Source of the DNA: a virus
DNA length: 37,881 nucleotides
Strand: one strand, 5' to 3'
IMG/VR virus record: IMGVR_UViG_3300025846_000008
Location: 1-37,881 of that record
The notes under the pieces are model-generated. The model had not been told where the DNA came from, did no database searches, and saw only the letters and a list, made by a program, of their open reading frames with translations. Below are positions 27,343-35,811 of the stretch, piece after piece (the first letter of the stretch is position 1; every line of letters starts with the position of its first letter). A program made the position numbers and the translations under genes.

Positions 27343-28568
27343 TCCTCAGTCTGACCGATAAGCAACGCGAGGTCTGGGCCGCGATGGCGGGCAGCCGCAT
27401 GACCGTTTGTGACGGCAGCGTGCGCTCGGGCAAGTCGGTCGCGGCGGACGTCGCCTGGCTAGACTTCATCCTCGACGGCCCAGAGGGCAACCTACTGATG
27501 GCCGGCAGGACCGAGCGCACCCTGAAGCGGAACATCGTTGACCCGCTGATTGAGATCCTCGGCAGCAAGCGCTGCCGCTACGTGGGTGGCTCCGGGGAGC
27601 TGTTCATCTGCGGCCGCCGCGTGTACCTGGTCGGCGCCAACGACGAACGCGCCGAGGAGAAGATTCGCGGCCTGACGCTGATCGGCGCCTACGTCGACGA
27701 GCTTAGCACGGTGCCGGAATCCTTCTTCACGATGCTGTTGTCCCGGCTGTCGCTGGATGGCGCGCGCCTGCTGGCGACCACGAACCCGGACAACCCGCTG
27801 CACTGGCTAAACGTGAAGTACCTGCAGCGCGCCGAGGAGCTGTCCCTGGCGCGCTTCCAGTTCCGTCTCCCCGACAACCCCTACCTGCCGACGTCGTTCG
27901 TCGAGAACCTGCGCCGCGAGATCACGGGGCTCTGGGCACGGCGCATGATTGACGGCGAATGGTGCGTCTCCGAGGGCGCAGTCTATGAGATGTGGGACCC
28001 GGTGCGGCACATGGTCGAGCCCGACGAGCTACCGCCGGTGTCGCGCTTGCTGGCGGTGGGCGTCGACTACGGCACCACGGCGCCGACCGCCGGCTTGCTC
28101 ATCGGTATCAGCGCTGAGGAGCGTCCGCGGCTCGTGGTCGTCGACGAATGGGCGCCGCCCTCGCTCACCGACGCCGGCCTCTCCGTCGACTACCGCAAGT
28201 GGATTGCGCCGCGCCAGCCAGAGCGCGTCATCATCGACCCCAGCGCGGCGTCCTTCCACAAGCAGCTCTGGGCCGACGGCGTGCCCGGCGTCGTGCTCGC
28301 CGACAACGCGGTCATCGACGGCATCCGCACCGTCGCCTCGCTGCTGGCCGTGGACCGGCTCGTCATCTCGTCGGCGTGCACGCACCTGCTCACGGAGCTG
28401 CCGTCCTATGCTTGGGACGCCAAGGCGACCGCCAAGGGCCAAGATGCGCCGGTCAAGCAGAACGACCACTTCTGCGACTCGCTCAGGTACGGCGTCGTGA
28501 CCACGCAGAGCCGCTGGCGGCACGAGGTGCCGCTGACAATGCCCATCGAGATCGAGGAGGCCGCATGA
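27339..28568 (+). CDS. terL: Terminase large subunit
   Basis: 409 residues from GTG 27339 (GTGA overlap). The ATPase half has Walker A GSVRSGKS (26-33), Walker B with Asp120-Glu121 (IGAYVDEL), and the coupling motif LATTNPDNP. The C-terminal RNase H-like nuclease shows Asp243 (GVDYGTT), Asp300 (VIIDPSAA) and a last acidic site DHFCDSLRYG. It matches the PBSX-type large terminases and packs the genome into the prohead with ATP, cutting the concatemer. Confidence 0.95.
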   Translation: MILSLTDKQREVWAAMAGSRMTVCDGSVRSGKSVAADVAWLDFILDGPEGNLLMAGRTERTLKRNIVDPLIEILGSKRCRYVGGSGELFICGRRVYLVGANDERAEEKIRGLTLIGAYVDELSTVPESFFTMLLSRLSLDGARLLATTNPDNPLHWLNVKYLQRAEELSLARFQFRLPDNPYLPTSFVENLRREITGLWARRMIDGEWCVSEGAVYEMWDPVRHMVEPDELPPVSRLLAVGVDYGTTAPTAGLLIGISAEERPRLVVVDEWAPPSLTDAGLSVDYRKWIAPRQPERVIIDPSAASFHKQLWADGVPGVVLADNAVIDGIRTVASLLAVDRLVISSACTHLLTELPSYAWDAKATAKGQDAPVKQNDHFCDSLRYGVVTTQSRWRHEVPLTMPIEIEEAA

Positions 28569-30172
28569 GCCTGCCCCAAGGCGGTCCCTGGCCGCCACCC
28601 CCCCACGGCGTAGCACTTGCCCAGCAATCGCTCTGGTCGGCCTGGCTGGTCGGCGATCCCGAAGGCCTCGCGACTGCGTACTACGACGCCGAGGTCGCCG
28701 CTGGCGGCGTGAACCCCTTCGGCGAGCGCCTCTCGCAGTACGCCGGCGGCGTGGTTAACCGCGTGGCGCGCTTCTTTTGGAGCAGGCCATCCGTCAGTGG
28801 GCAGCGCAAAGCCCGGCTGCACGTGCCGCTCGCCGCCGATATCTCCACCGCTTCGAGCGACCTGCTGTTTTCCGAGCCGCCGCAGTTCACAGTCGAGGAG
28901 GACGGCAACGAAGCTGCGGCGCAGCGCATTGACGAAGTGCTCAACGCCGGCGACTTCCACGCATCCCTACTCGAGTCCGCCGAGATCGTGGCGGGGCTGG
29001 GCGGCGGCTGGCTGCGCTTGCTCTGGGACACAGCCCTCGTCGATCACGTGATCGTCGACGCGGTGCCCGCCGACGCCGCCTACGCTGAGTGGCGCCTGGG
29101 CGTCACGCAGCCGACCGCCGTGACCTTCTTCAGCGAGTACCCTGGCAACGGCAAATCGGAGGTGGTCCGGCATCTAGAGCGCCACGAACCCGGCGCTATC
29201 TATCACGGCCTCTACAGCGGCGACGCCAAGCGGCTGGGCCACCCCATGGCGCTGACCGATCACGAATGCACCGGGCCCTACGCCGACCTCGTGAACGCCG
29301 AGGGCGCTATCCTCACCGGCGTCAAGGCAATCACCGCCGCCTACGTGGCGAACATGCGCCCGCAGCGCAGGTGGCGCAAGGTGCCCGAGCTGAGCCGCCT
29401 GGGGCGCAGCGACTATGACGGCTGCGAGTCGATGATGGACGCGCTCGATGAGACCTACACCTCGTGGATGCGTGACGTGCGGCTGGCCAAGGCGCGGCTA
29501 CTCGTGCCGGAGGACATGCTGCAGAACCTCGGCAAGGGGCAGGGCGCGACCTTCGATGTTGACCAGGAAATCTTCGTCGGCCTGAACATCATGCAGGCGA
29601 AGGAGACGCCGCAGGCCATCTCGGCGCAGCAGTTCGCGATCCGGGTCGCCGAGCACCAGCAGACGGCGGACGCGCTCGTTGACCAGATTCTCGACGCCGC
29701 CGGCTACAGTCCCAGCACCTTCGGGCGCGGCAACGAGGGCGTGACAACGGCGACTGAGGTTGTCTCCCGTGAGCGCAAGAGTGCCCGCACGAGGGACAAG
29801 AAGACCCGCTACTGGAGCCAAGCGCTGGAGCCGCTGCTCACCACGTGGCTGGAACTGGACGCCCTCATCTTCAGGACCGGCGCCAAGGGCACGGTCGAGG
29901 TCGAGTGGGCGGACGTGTCGCAGCCCGATCCCGAGGTGCTGGCGCGCACCGCCGAGACGCTCAACCGGGCGGTAGCCGTGTCTGTGGCGACCAAGGTGAA
30001 GATGATCCACCCGGACTGGGACGAAGCCGCCATCGAGGAAGAGGTGGCGCTCGTGCGAGCAGAAGCCGGCACGGCCGTCCCGGACATCGGGGCGCCGCCA
30101 CCGTTCGGCGGCAATGGACAAGGACAACCCGACAACGTGACAGCGGAGGTAGGCAATGGGTTTCCCGAGTAA
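28565..30172 (+). CDS. Portal protein
   Basis: 535 residues from ATG 28565 (ATGA overlap with terL). The early part has GERLSQYAGGVVNRVARFFW and ADISTASSDLLFSEPPQF. The core holds MDALDETYTSWMRDVRLAKAR and a strand LLVPEDML. The C-terminal crown part has GVTTATEVVSRERKSARTRD and a long helix. These are typical of siphophage portals, which form the dodecameric DNA entry ring and the tail joint. Order terL, portal, minor capsid supports it. Confidence 0.92.
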   Translation: MSLPQGGPWPPPPHGVALAQQSLWSAWLVGDPEGLATAYYDAEVAAGGVNPFGERLSQYAGGVVNRVARFFWSRPSVSGQRKARLHVPLAADISTASSDLLFSEPPQFTVEEDGNEAAAQRIDEVLNAGDFHASLLESAEIVAGLGGGWLRLLWDTALVDHVIVDAVPADAAYAEWRLGVTQPTAVTFFSEYPGNGKSEVVRHLERHEPGAIYHGLYSGDAKRLGHPMALTDHECTGPYADLVNAEGAILTGVKAITAAYVANMRPQRRWRKVPELSRLGRSDYDGCESMMDALDETYTSWMRDVRLAKARLLVPEDMLQNLGKGQGATFDVDQEIFVGLNIMQAKETPQAISAQQFAIRVAEHQQTADALVDQILDAAGYSPSTFGRGNEGVTTATEVVSRERKSARTRDKKTRYWSQALEPLLTTWLELDALIFRTGAKGTVEVEWADVSQPDPEVLARTAETLNRAVAVSVATKVKMIHPDWDEAAIEEEVALVRAEAGTAVPDIGAPPPFGGNGQGQPDNVTAEVGNGFPE

Positions 30173-30287
30173 AGGCACGTCGAAAGACAAGAGGTTGAAG
30201 GTCAACAAGCCGGCGGTCGGCAAGAAGGCGCCGACGAAGAAACAGCCCTTCGGCGGCAAGAAGGCGCCGCCGTTCCCGAAGAAGTAG
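30156..30287 (+). CDS. 43-residue very basic peptide
   Basis: ATG 30156, preceded by GGAGGTAGGCA, inside the end of the portal gene; stop TAG 30285-30287. About a third of residues are Lys, with a repeated GGKKAPPF/GKKAP theme and almost no acidic residues. It could bind DNA or the capsid interior. I have seen similar Lys-rich mini-genes between portal and minor capsid genes, but no role is known. Confidence 0.6.
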   Translation: MGFPSKGTSKDKRLKVNKPAVGKKAPTKKQPFGGKKAPPFPKK

Positions 30288-30288
30288 C

Positions 30289-32253
30289 GTGCCCGTCAGC
30301 CCCGCCCAAGCCGAGCACCTCGCCGCCGGCGTCGTCGCCCACTACCAGGACGCCGAGGCGGCGCTGGTGGCGCGCATCGCCCGGAATCTGTCACGCGGAA
30401 TCGATGCGCCCGAGTGGGCGGCCACGAAGCTGGCGCAGATGCAGGAGTACGAGCGGCAGGCGCGGCGGCTGCTCGCCGACCTCGAGAAGAAGGCGGCGAG
30501 CGGCGTCGGCACTGCGATCACGAGTGCGTATGAGCAGGGTGGCATGAGTGCCGTGGCGGACATCGCCAAGCTAGGGGTGACATCGTTTGAAGACCGCATC
30601 GCCGCGCTCGACGTGTTCGTGCAGAACGGCGAATACTACGACCGATTCATAGCCGACGCGGTGAACGATGCCCGGTGGATGGCCAAGGACGGCAGGACGG
30701 CAGAGGCTGAACACTGGCTCACACAAGCAGAGGGTCGTGCGAAGAACTTTCTCGAAGGGACCAAACTCGCCCCTCCTGGCTGGTCTGCGAATGCTGCCGT
30801 TGCCGTCGTCGAACCCCTCGCCGGCCTGCGCGCCATCGAGGCACTGACGCAGGAGACGCTCGGCAACGTGCTGGCGACGCACACCGGCATCCTCAGATCG
30901 ACCATGGACGCCTACCGTAGCGTCATCGCCGAGAGCTCTAGCGGCGTCCTGCTCGGCGACCAGACCCGGCGGCAGGCGGCGCAGGCGGCGCTCAACAGGT
31001 TCGCGCAGAAGGGCATCACGGGGTTCGTTGATTCAGCCGGGCGCGGCTGGTCGATGGAGTCCTACACGGAGATGGCGCTGCGCACCGGCTGCGGGCGCGC
31101 TGCCGTGCAGGGGCACGTCGACCGGCTGACGGCGAACGGGCTGGACCTCGTGATCGTGAGCGACGCGCCGAGAGAGTGCCCGCTGTGCCGGCCGTGGGAG
31201 GGGAAGGTGCTGTCGATCGGCAGCGTGCCGGTCGAGATGCCGGAGGACACGGACGCTGCGTTCCAGGTCGTACCGGAGACGCCGGCGGCAGAGGCGGTGG
31301 TTGAGCCTCCGTCCTTCGTGTCGCCGCTGGATGGGCTCGCCACGAAGCAGCAGATGGCTGAATACGCCCGGCAGAACCTCGGCATAACGCGAGAGCTTGT
31401 CGTCCCGCGGGATGTCGACGCTGACACGTTCCGCACGATACTCAAGGTAGTGGAAGGCGAGATGACGCGCGTTCCGGTCGCAGTGCACACACTGAAGGGC
31501 GCCCGCGCCGCTATCGCCCGAGGCGGTCACGGCTATCTGGAAATCAACTGGAAATCGTTTGCAAGTATGACAACAGAAGCGTGGCCGAGAATCGAATCTG
31601 TCGCGGATAGAATCGAGAATCTGGCGAAGAGCAGAGCCTACGTCATCAACAACGTGCGCACCGAGATCGCGCCCCGGTTTGGTGTTACCGCTGAGGAGTT
31701 CTCTACGTGGCAGGCCAGCAAGGGATTTGACGGAGCGCTCTCGGAACTACTCAAAGTGGGTCTGGTGCGCAAGCCGGTGCCGTCCGGCCAGGGGATTCTC
31801 GCGAGTCACGTGCGTCTGGCCAGGAAGGATCTGAAAAGCATCGACGATGCGATCCAGGATGCGTTACAAGCGAAGGGCGGGACTGCTGGGACCGTTCTCC
31901 CGTTCCATGTGGAACAGTGGATGCAGAGGCTCGGCAATCCGCCCGGTATCTCCGACCCGCGAGTGGCGCGAATCTGGGGCACGGTCACTCACGAGATGGG
32001 GCATAACCGATACTACGAGAACCTAGGCGAGGGCGAGAGACGAGAGTACAAGCTGCTATTCGACCGAGCGAAGAAGCGTGGCGATGGAGTCTACCCGTCC
32101 CAGTATGGGGAGGCGGGCTCCAGATCGAAGAGGTGGGATCCGTCCGTTGAGCACTACGCCGAGACGCACGTGGCCTGGCGCATGTGGAAACTTACCGGAG
32201 ACGCACGGTGGCGCGACCTAATCGCCGACTGGGCGCTTCCGTTCATGAGGTGA
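30289..32253 (+). CDS. Minor capsid (MuF-type) protein with C-terminal metallopeptidase-like domain
   Basis: 654 residues from GTG 30289. Residues 1 to about 310 match the start of a phage minor capsid protein 2: long helices, then MALRTGCGRAAVQGHVDRL and ECPLCRPWEGKVLSI (Cys297, Cys300). In family members as I recall them the chain then goes on to a conserved NCRH segment. Here it runs into an unrelated part. Residues about 350-654 include THEMGHNRYY, an HExxH-type zinc motif (His568, Glu569, His572), with EHYAE (621-625) as a possible third ligand. The NCRH part is in a separate gene at 32431. The inserted part is less G+C-rich (31561-31620 is 29/60). Toxin or processing activity is inferred. 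Confidence 0.75.
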   Translation: MPVSPAQAEHLAAGVVAHYQDAEAALVARIARNLSRGIDAPEWAATKLAQMQEYERQARRLLADLEKKAASGVGTAITSAYEQGGMSAVADIAKLGVTSFEDRIAALDVFVQNGEYYDRFIADAVNDARWMAKDGRTAEAEHWLTQAEGRAKNFLEGTKLAPPGWSANAAVAVVEPLAGLRAIEALTQETLGNVLATHTGILRSTMDAYRSVIAESSSGVLLGDQTRRQAAQAALNRFAQKGITGFVDSAGRGWSMESYTEMALRTGCGRAAVQGHVDRLTANGLDLVIVSDAPRECPLCRPWEGKVLSIGSVPVEMPEDTDAAFQVVPETPAAEAVVEPPSFVSPLDGLATKQQMAEYARQNLGITRELVVPRDVDADTFRTILKVVEGEMTRVPVAVHTLKGARAAIARGGHGYLEINWKSFASMTTEAWPRIESVADRIENLAKSRAYVINNVRTEIAPRFGVTAEEFSTWQASKGFDGALSELLKVGLVRKPVPSGQGILASHVRLARKDLKSIDDAIQDALQAKGGTAGTVLPFHVEQWMQRLGNPPGISDPRVARIWGTVTHEMGHNRYYENLGEGERREYKLLFDRAKKRGDGVYPSQYGEAGSRSKRWDPSVEHYAETHVAWRMWKLTGDARWRDLIADWALPFMR

Positions 32254-32257
32254 CAAC

Positions 32258-32434
32258 GTGACTCAGCTCTGGACATGCCCGACCTGCTCACGCTACATCG
32301 GCATCAGCCGTGACGACGTAATGGTCTGCCTCGCCTTCCCCGACGGCATCCCCGATGACATCCTCGGCGGCGAAGTCGACCACACGCAGCCGCACGACGG
32401 CGACCACGGCATCCAGTACGAGCCCCGTCCGTGA
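32258..32434 (+). CDS. 58-residue companion of the metallopeptidase module
   Basis: GTG 32258, four bases after the stop of the metallopeptidase gene, and a GTGA overlap with the next gene. CPTCSRYIG and MVCLAFPDGIPDDILGGEVD with DHTQPHDGDHGIQYEP form a compact, acidic protein that probably binds zinc. I recall this FPDGIP-x-x-I and GD-x-GI-x-x-EP pattern from small genes close to phage minor capsid and toxin genes. It could be an immunity partner, or a cofactor of the module. That is inference. Confidence 0.55.
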   Translation: MTQLWTCPTCSRYIGISRDDVMVCLAFPDGIPDDILGGEVDHTQPHDGDHGIQYEPRP

Positions 32435-32757
32435 CCGCCTACCCCACCCTCGACGAAGCCAAGGCCGCCGGCCTCATGCACTGCAACTGCCGCCACAGCG
32501 TCGGCGCCTACCAGGAGGGCATCACGCGCCCCATGGGCGACGTCGCCGACCCGCAGGGCTACGCCGACACCACGAAGCTCCGCTACCTCGAGCGTCAGAC
32601 CCGCGCCGCCAAGCGCGTGCAGGCCGCGGCCATGGATGACGCAGCGGCGCAAGCAGCCGGCGTGCGGGTGCGGGCCTACCAGGCCAAGATACGGGCCCAC
32701 GTCGCATCCACGACGGCCAAGAGACAGCCCGTGCGCGAGCGCCTGGGCGCCCTGTGA
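32431..32757 (+). CDS. Minor capsid protein, detached C-terminal part
   Basis: 108 residues from GTG 32431 (GTGA overlap). YPTLDEAKAAGLMHCNCRHS, then VGAYQEGITRPMGDVADPQG and a long helix with TKLRYLERQTRAAKRVQAAA, are the segment that in intact minor capsid protein 2 follows directly after the CPLC-x-x-W-x-GK-V part. Here that part ends near 31220. The two pieces probably assemble together, or this part survives alone. It is expressed by translational coupling. Confidence 0.7.
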   Translation: MTAYPTLDEAKAAGLMHCNCRHSVGAYQEGITRPMGDVADPQGYADTTKLRYLERQTRAAKRVQAAAMDDAAAQAAGVRVRAYQAKIRAHVASTTAKRQPVRERLGAL

Positions 32758-32849
32758 AAGTGCACGCGCCTCGCCTTGCCGCTTTGCGTAAGGGTGAGAG
32801 GTACACGTCGGCCTGACGCCGGCCCCGAGTAGCCCAGGAGGCTATCGCC
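32758..32849 (+). promoter_or_regulatory. Short intergenic region before the scaffold gene
   Basis: 92 bases. TAAGGG at 32789 lies 20 bases after the start of CCTCGCCT (32769), a poor match to the P1-P3 motif. It ends with AGGAGGCTATCGCC before ATG 32850, a strong ribosome site. A weak candidate promoter for the capsid genes at best. Confidence 0.25.
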
Positions 32850-33509
32850 ATGACAGACGAAGAGAAGACCGCTGCCGAAACCAAGGCCGCTGAGGATGCT
32901 GCCGCGAAGGCCACATCTGACCAGGCTGTCGTAGCTGCAGCCGGCGCTGGAAGTGCCGCCGCTGCCGTCGCGCCTGACGACGTGGCCAGCCTGCCCAAGT
33001 GGGTGCAGGAAAAGCTCGCGAAGGCGGACAAGCTGAACGGCGACGACGCAGGCTACCGCGTCAAGCTGCGCGAGACAGAGGAGAAGCACAAGGCGACGCT
33101 CGATGCGTTCGCCAAGGCCCTGGGGCTCACCCCAGAGGACGATCCCGCCAAGGCCGCCCAGACGGCAGCCGACGAGCGTGATGCTGCTCGCCTCGAAAAC
33201 AAAAAGACGCAGGTTGAGAACGCTGTCCTGCGCGCCGCCAGCAAGAACGGCGCCGACCCCGAGTCCTTGACGGACTCACGTTCGTTCATGCGCCAGCTCG
33301 AGGCCATCGACCCGGCGGCGGACGACTTCGCCACGCAGGTCGAGACGGCTATCAAGGCGGCCGTCGAGGCGAACCCCTCGCTGAAGACCGTCCCCGCCGC
33401 GCCGGCCCGCTCAGGCGGCCACGTGGGTGGCGCCGCGCCCACCGGCAAGCAGTCCGACGATCCGCAGCAGCGTTCTCGCGACTACTACGCGGCGCAAGCC
33501 GACAAGTAA
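32850..33509 (+). CDS. Scaffolding protein
   Basis: 219 residues, ATG preceded by AGGAGG. Ala/Glu/Lys-rich and almost entirely helical. An acidic low-complexity N-terminus (1-55) precedes a coiled-coil (about 60-150, with ETEEKHKATLDAFAKALG and ADERDAARLENKKTQVEN), and a C-terminal tail with SGGHVGGAAPTGKQ. This composition, plus its position between the minor and major capsid genes, is typical of scaffolds that direct prohead assembly and then leave. No protease motif is seen here. Confidence 0.85.
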   Translation: MTDEEKTAAETKAAEDAAAKATSDQAVVAAAGAGSAAAAVAPDDVASLPKWVQEKLAKADKLNGDDAGYRVKLRETEEKHKATLDAFAKALGLTPEDDPAKAAQTAADERDAARLENKKTQVENAVLRAASKNGADPESLTDSRSFMRQLEAIDPAADDFATQVETAIKAAVEANPSLKTVPAAPARSGGHVGGAAPTGKQSDDPQQRSRDYYAAQADK

Positions 33510-33516
33510 ATCAGCC

Positions 33517-33535
33517 CCCCGGCCTGGCGCCGGGG
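33517..33535 (+). terminator. GC hairpin between scaffold and capsid genes
   Basis: CCCCGGC-CTGGC-GCCGGGG, a perfect 7-bp stem, eight bases after the scaffold stop. A second stem, GTCTCG/CGAGAC (33559-33583), lies just before the capsid ribosome site AGGAG. They may protect the capsid message or lower read-through from scaffold. Confidence 0.45.
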
Positions 33536-33594
33536 TGACGTGAGGCCTGGCGCTTCTCGTCTCGGAATCGAAATCATCGAGACAGGAGTACGCA

Positions 33595-34551
33595 ATGGCA
33601 CTGACCCTGGCGGAAGCCAACAAGCTCACCGAGAACCCGATCGTCCCCGGCATCGTCGAGACGTTCGTCAAGGAGAGCCCGGTCATCGACCGCATCCCCT
33701 TCAAGGACATCGCCGGCAACGCCTACCGCTACAACGAGGAACTGGCCCTGCCGGGCGTCGAGTTCCGCGCCGTGAACGCCGCCTATGCGGAGTCGACCGG
33801 CACCGTGAACCCCAAGACGGAGTCCATCGTCATCCTCGGCGGCGACGCCGACGTGGACACCTTCCTCGTCAAGACCGGCGGCAACCTCGCCGACCTGCGC
33901 ACCACGCAGAACAACATGAAGGCCAAGGCCGCGGCCTACAAGTTCGACGACACGTTCATCAACGGCGACACCGCCGCCGACGCGAACAGCTTCGACGGCC
34001 TCAAGAAGCGTCTCACCGGTGCTCAGGTCATCGCCGCCGCGACCAACGGCCTGGCCGTCCTTGGCGCCGACGACAACGCCCGCCACACGTTCTTCGACCA
34101 GCTCGACGCGCTCATCGCCGCGGTGCTCGGCATCAACGCCAGCAACGGCGCGCTGTACATGAACGCGGCCGTCAAGGCGAAGATCGCCTCTTCGGCTCGG
34201 CGCCTGACCACCTACGACCAGACGGTTGACAGCTTCGGCCGCCATATCCAGCAGTACAACGGCATCCCTCTGCTCGACATCGGTAACAAGGCCGACGGCA
34301 CGCTCGTCATCCCGCAGACCGAGACGCAGAACACGTCCGGCGCCATCTGCTCCTCGATCTACGCCGTCAAGTTCGGCAGCGGAGAGGACGACGGCAGCGT
34401 CACCGGCCTGCAGAACGGCACCCTCGACGTCCGCGACCTCGGCGAGCTCGACACCAAGCCGTGCTTCCGGACCCGTCTCGAGTGGTTCGTTGGGCTCGGC
34501 GTGTTCCACGGCCGGGCGGCTGCTCGCCTCACCGGCGTCCTGGCTTCCTAA
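33595..34551 (+). CDS. Major capsid protein
   Basis: 318 residues, ATG preceded by ACAGGAGTACGCA. The N-terminus (ALTLAEANKLTENPIVPG) and VESFVKESPVIDR-like part are followed by the strand-rich HK97 fold: YRYNEELALPGVEFRAVN, the spine region with NNMKAKAAAYKFDDTFINGD, NGALYMNAAVKAKI, and the end DTKPCFRTRLEWFVGLGVFH with a final RLTGV strand. It follows scaffold and is itself followed by a strong hairpin. It builds the icosahedral shell. Confidence 0.93.
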   Translation: MALTLAEANKLTENPIVPGIVETFVKESPVIDRIPFKDIAGNAYRYNEELALPGVEFRAVNAAYAESTGTVNPKTESIVILGGDADVDTFLVKTGGNLADLRTTQNNMKAKAAAYKFDDTFINGDTAADANSFDGLKKRLTGAQVIAAATNGLAVLGADDNARHTFFDQLDALIAAVLGINASNGALYMNAAVKAKIASSARRLTTYDQTVDSFGRHIQQYNGIPLLDIGNKADGTLVIPQTETQNTSGAICSSIYAVKFGSGEDDGSVTGLQNGTLDVRDLGELDTKPCFRTRLEWFVGLGVFHGRAAARLTGVLAS

Positions 34552-34556
34552 GCACG

Positions 34557-34598
34557 CTGGTCCCCAAGGCTGCGACTGGTGCGCGCCTTGGGGACCAG
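34557..34598 (+). terminator. Strong 14-bp hairpin after the major capsid gene
   Basis: TGGTCCCCAAGGC at 34558-34570 pairs perfectly with GCCTTGGGGACCA at 34585-34597, extended by one more C-G pair. The loop has 14 bases, and a pyrimidine-rich run follows. It is the strongest terminator-like structure in the window and probably limits or protects the very abundant capsid message. Confidence 0.75.
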
Positions 34599-34626
34599 TC
34601 CCTCCCCTTCTCTGACTGGAGTCGCC

Positions 34627-34965
34627 ATGAGTGACAAGACCGACAAGACCGAGCCCGTCGAAGGCGTCGCGTCGAAGGCCCAAAACGACAAGCTGAAGCA
34701 CAGCGAGGGCGGGGTCACGACCCGCGACGATGCCCTCGACTTGGGCGTCCCGATGCTGCAGGGCGACCCTTCGGAACCGCAGGGTCCCGAGGACGCCTTG
34801 GGCGAGGGTCCCAAGCGCGGGGACTACCGCGACCGCATCGGCGGGTCTGGCTACCAGCCTCACAGCGGCGAGAAGCCGCAGCGCCCGAACGCTGATGACA
34901 TCGGCGAAGCCAAGGGCCTCAAGGGCGGCGTAGAAACAGCCGCGTCCAAGCCCGAGAAGGACTGA
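34627..34965 (+). CDS. Hydrophilic hypothetical virion-region protein
   Basis: 112 residues from ATG 34627, chosen because CTGGAG precedes it and because an earlier in-frame start would lie in the hairpin. It is very hydrophilic, rich in Asp, Glu, Lys and Gly, and probably disordered (DKTDKTEPVEGVASKAQNDK at the start). Position after the capsid gene suggests a capsid decoration or head-completion role. No family is recognised. Confidence 0.55.
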   Translation: MSDKTDKTEPVEGVASKAQNDKLKHSEGGVTTRDDALDLGVPMLQGDPSEPQGPEDALGEGPKRGDYRDRIGGSGYQPHSGEKPQRPNADDIGEAKGLKGGVETAASKPEKD

Positions 34966-34973
34966 CCGCGGCG

Positions 34974-35201
34974 ATGACTGACAAGACCGAGCCGTTCGCC
35001 ACCGGCGGAATAGTCAAGGGGCCGATACTCACCAAGCTTGGTGACATCAGCGAGGTCGTGATTCCCAACGCGCCCAAGCCCAAAAAGAAGGCTGCGGCGC
35101 GCACCGAGCGTTACCCGTTCACGAAGCCCGACGGCGAGGTCGTGACCATCGAACACGACCTTGAGACCGGCACGACCAAGATCGTCGGTAAGGCGGCCTG
35201 A
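34974..35201 (+). CDS. Small basic hypothetical protein
   Basis: 75 residues from ATG 34974, eight bases after the preceding stop. FATGGIVKGPILTKLGDISE recalls the GGIV-x-x-PT motif at the ends of tape measures and minor tail proteins. A basic middle (PKPKKKAAARTERYPF) precedes a C-terminal strand pair (DGEVVTIEHDLETGTTKIVG). Its role in the head-tail region is unknown. Confidence 0.55.
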   Translation: MTDKTEPFATGGIVKGPILTKLGDISEVVIPNAPKPKKKAAARTERYPFTKPDGEVVTIEHDLETGTTKIVGKAA

Positions 35202-35203
35202 CC

Positions 35204-35572
35204 ATGACCGCCTACGCCACCAGCGCCGAGTACGCCACGTTTGCTGGCGGCACGACCCCCGACGACCTCCCCCGCCTTATCGACCGGGCGGGGGAGGTCG
35301 TTGACGACTTCACCCGCACGGCCGTCTACGAACACGACTCCGATGGCCTGCCCACGGGCGCCATCGAGATCGCCGCCTTCCGGGACGCCGCTTGTGCGCA
35401 GGTCGAGTTCTGGCTGGCCGGCGACGAAGAGGACGACGTGCTGGGGCCGCTATCGGACCTGACCATCGGCAACGTCAAGGCGGGGTTTGCTTCCCCTCTG
35501 GTGCTAGCGCCTCGTGCAGGCCGCATCCTGCGGGCGGCCTTTCTCTACCGTGGCGACCCGGTGACGCTGTGA
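35204..35572 (+). CDS. Head-tail connector (adaptor)
   Basis: 122 residues. The helical pattern YATSAEYATFAGGTTPDDLP, RLIDRAGEVVDDFTRTAVY, and FRDAACAQVEFWLAGDEED with a C-terminal LAPRAGRILRAAFL fits HK97 gp6-like adaptor proteins, which bind under the portal. It is the first of a connector series here. Two bases separate it from the preceding gene. Confidence 0.75.
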   Translation: MTAYATSAEYATFAGGTTPDDLPRLIDRAGEVVDDFTRTAVYEHDSDGLPTGAIEIAAFRDAACAQVEFWLAGDEEDDVLGPLSDLTIGNVKAGFASPLVLAPRAGRILRAAFLYRGDPVTL

Positions 35573-35811
35573 AGAAGGCGCCATGGTGGCTTGAAGTGTC
35601 AGCGCCACGGAATGACTGCGGCGAGATCGTTGTGGACGTAAAGATTCGGCGTCTTGCGCAGCCGTATCTGCTCATGCGCGAGGGCCTGAAGATGGTCGCG
35701 CAGTTCCCGTGGCGAGACCGGCCGAAGGCCCTTTGCGTCGTGCTTCGCACCGCTGCCACCGCGCAGATGCACTCGTTCGTCGTCAACTTCACCAAGGGCG
35801 GCGTCGCATGA
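35569..35811 (+). CDS. Hypothetical head-tail region protein
   Basis: 80 residues from GTG 35569 (GTGA overlap). Beta-rich (WWLEVSAPRNDCGEIVVDVK, HSFVVNFTKGG) with a short helix in the middle. It overlaps the next gene by four bases. Its place between adaptor and stopper genes suggests a structural or assembly role; the family is not recognised. Confidence 0.5.
   Translation: MKKAPWWLEVSAPRNDCGEIVVDVKIRRLAQPYLLMREGLKMVAQFPWRDRPKALCVVLRTAATAQMHSFVVNFTKGGVA

Noticed and set aside
33574-34863. 429-codon open frame on the minus strand
   Set aside because: It lies exactly opposite the major capsid gene and its neighbour. Long antisense frames are expected in G+C-rich coding DNA, and the product is Val/Arg/Gly-rich with no recognisable domain.
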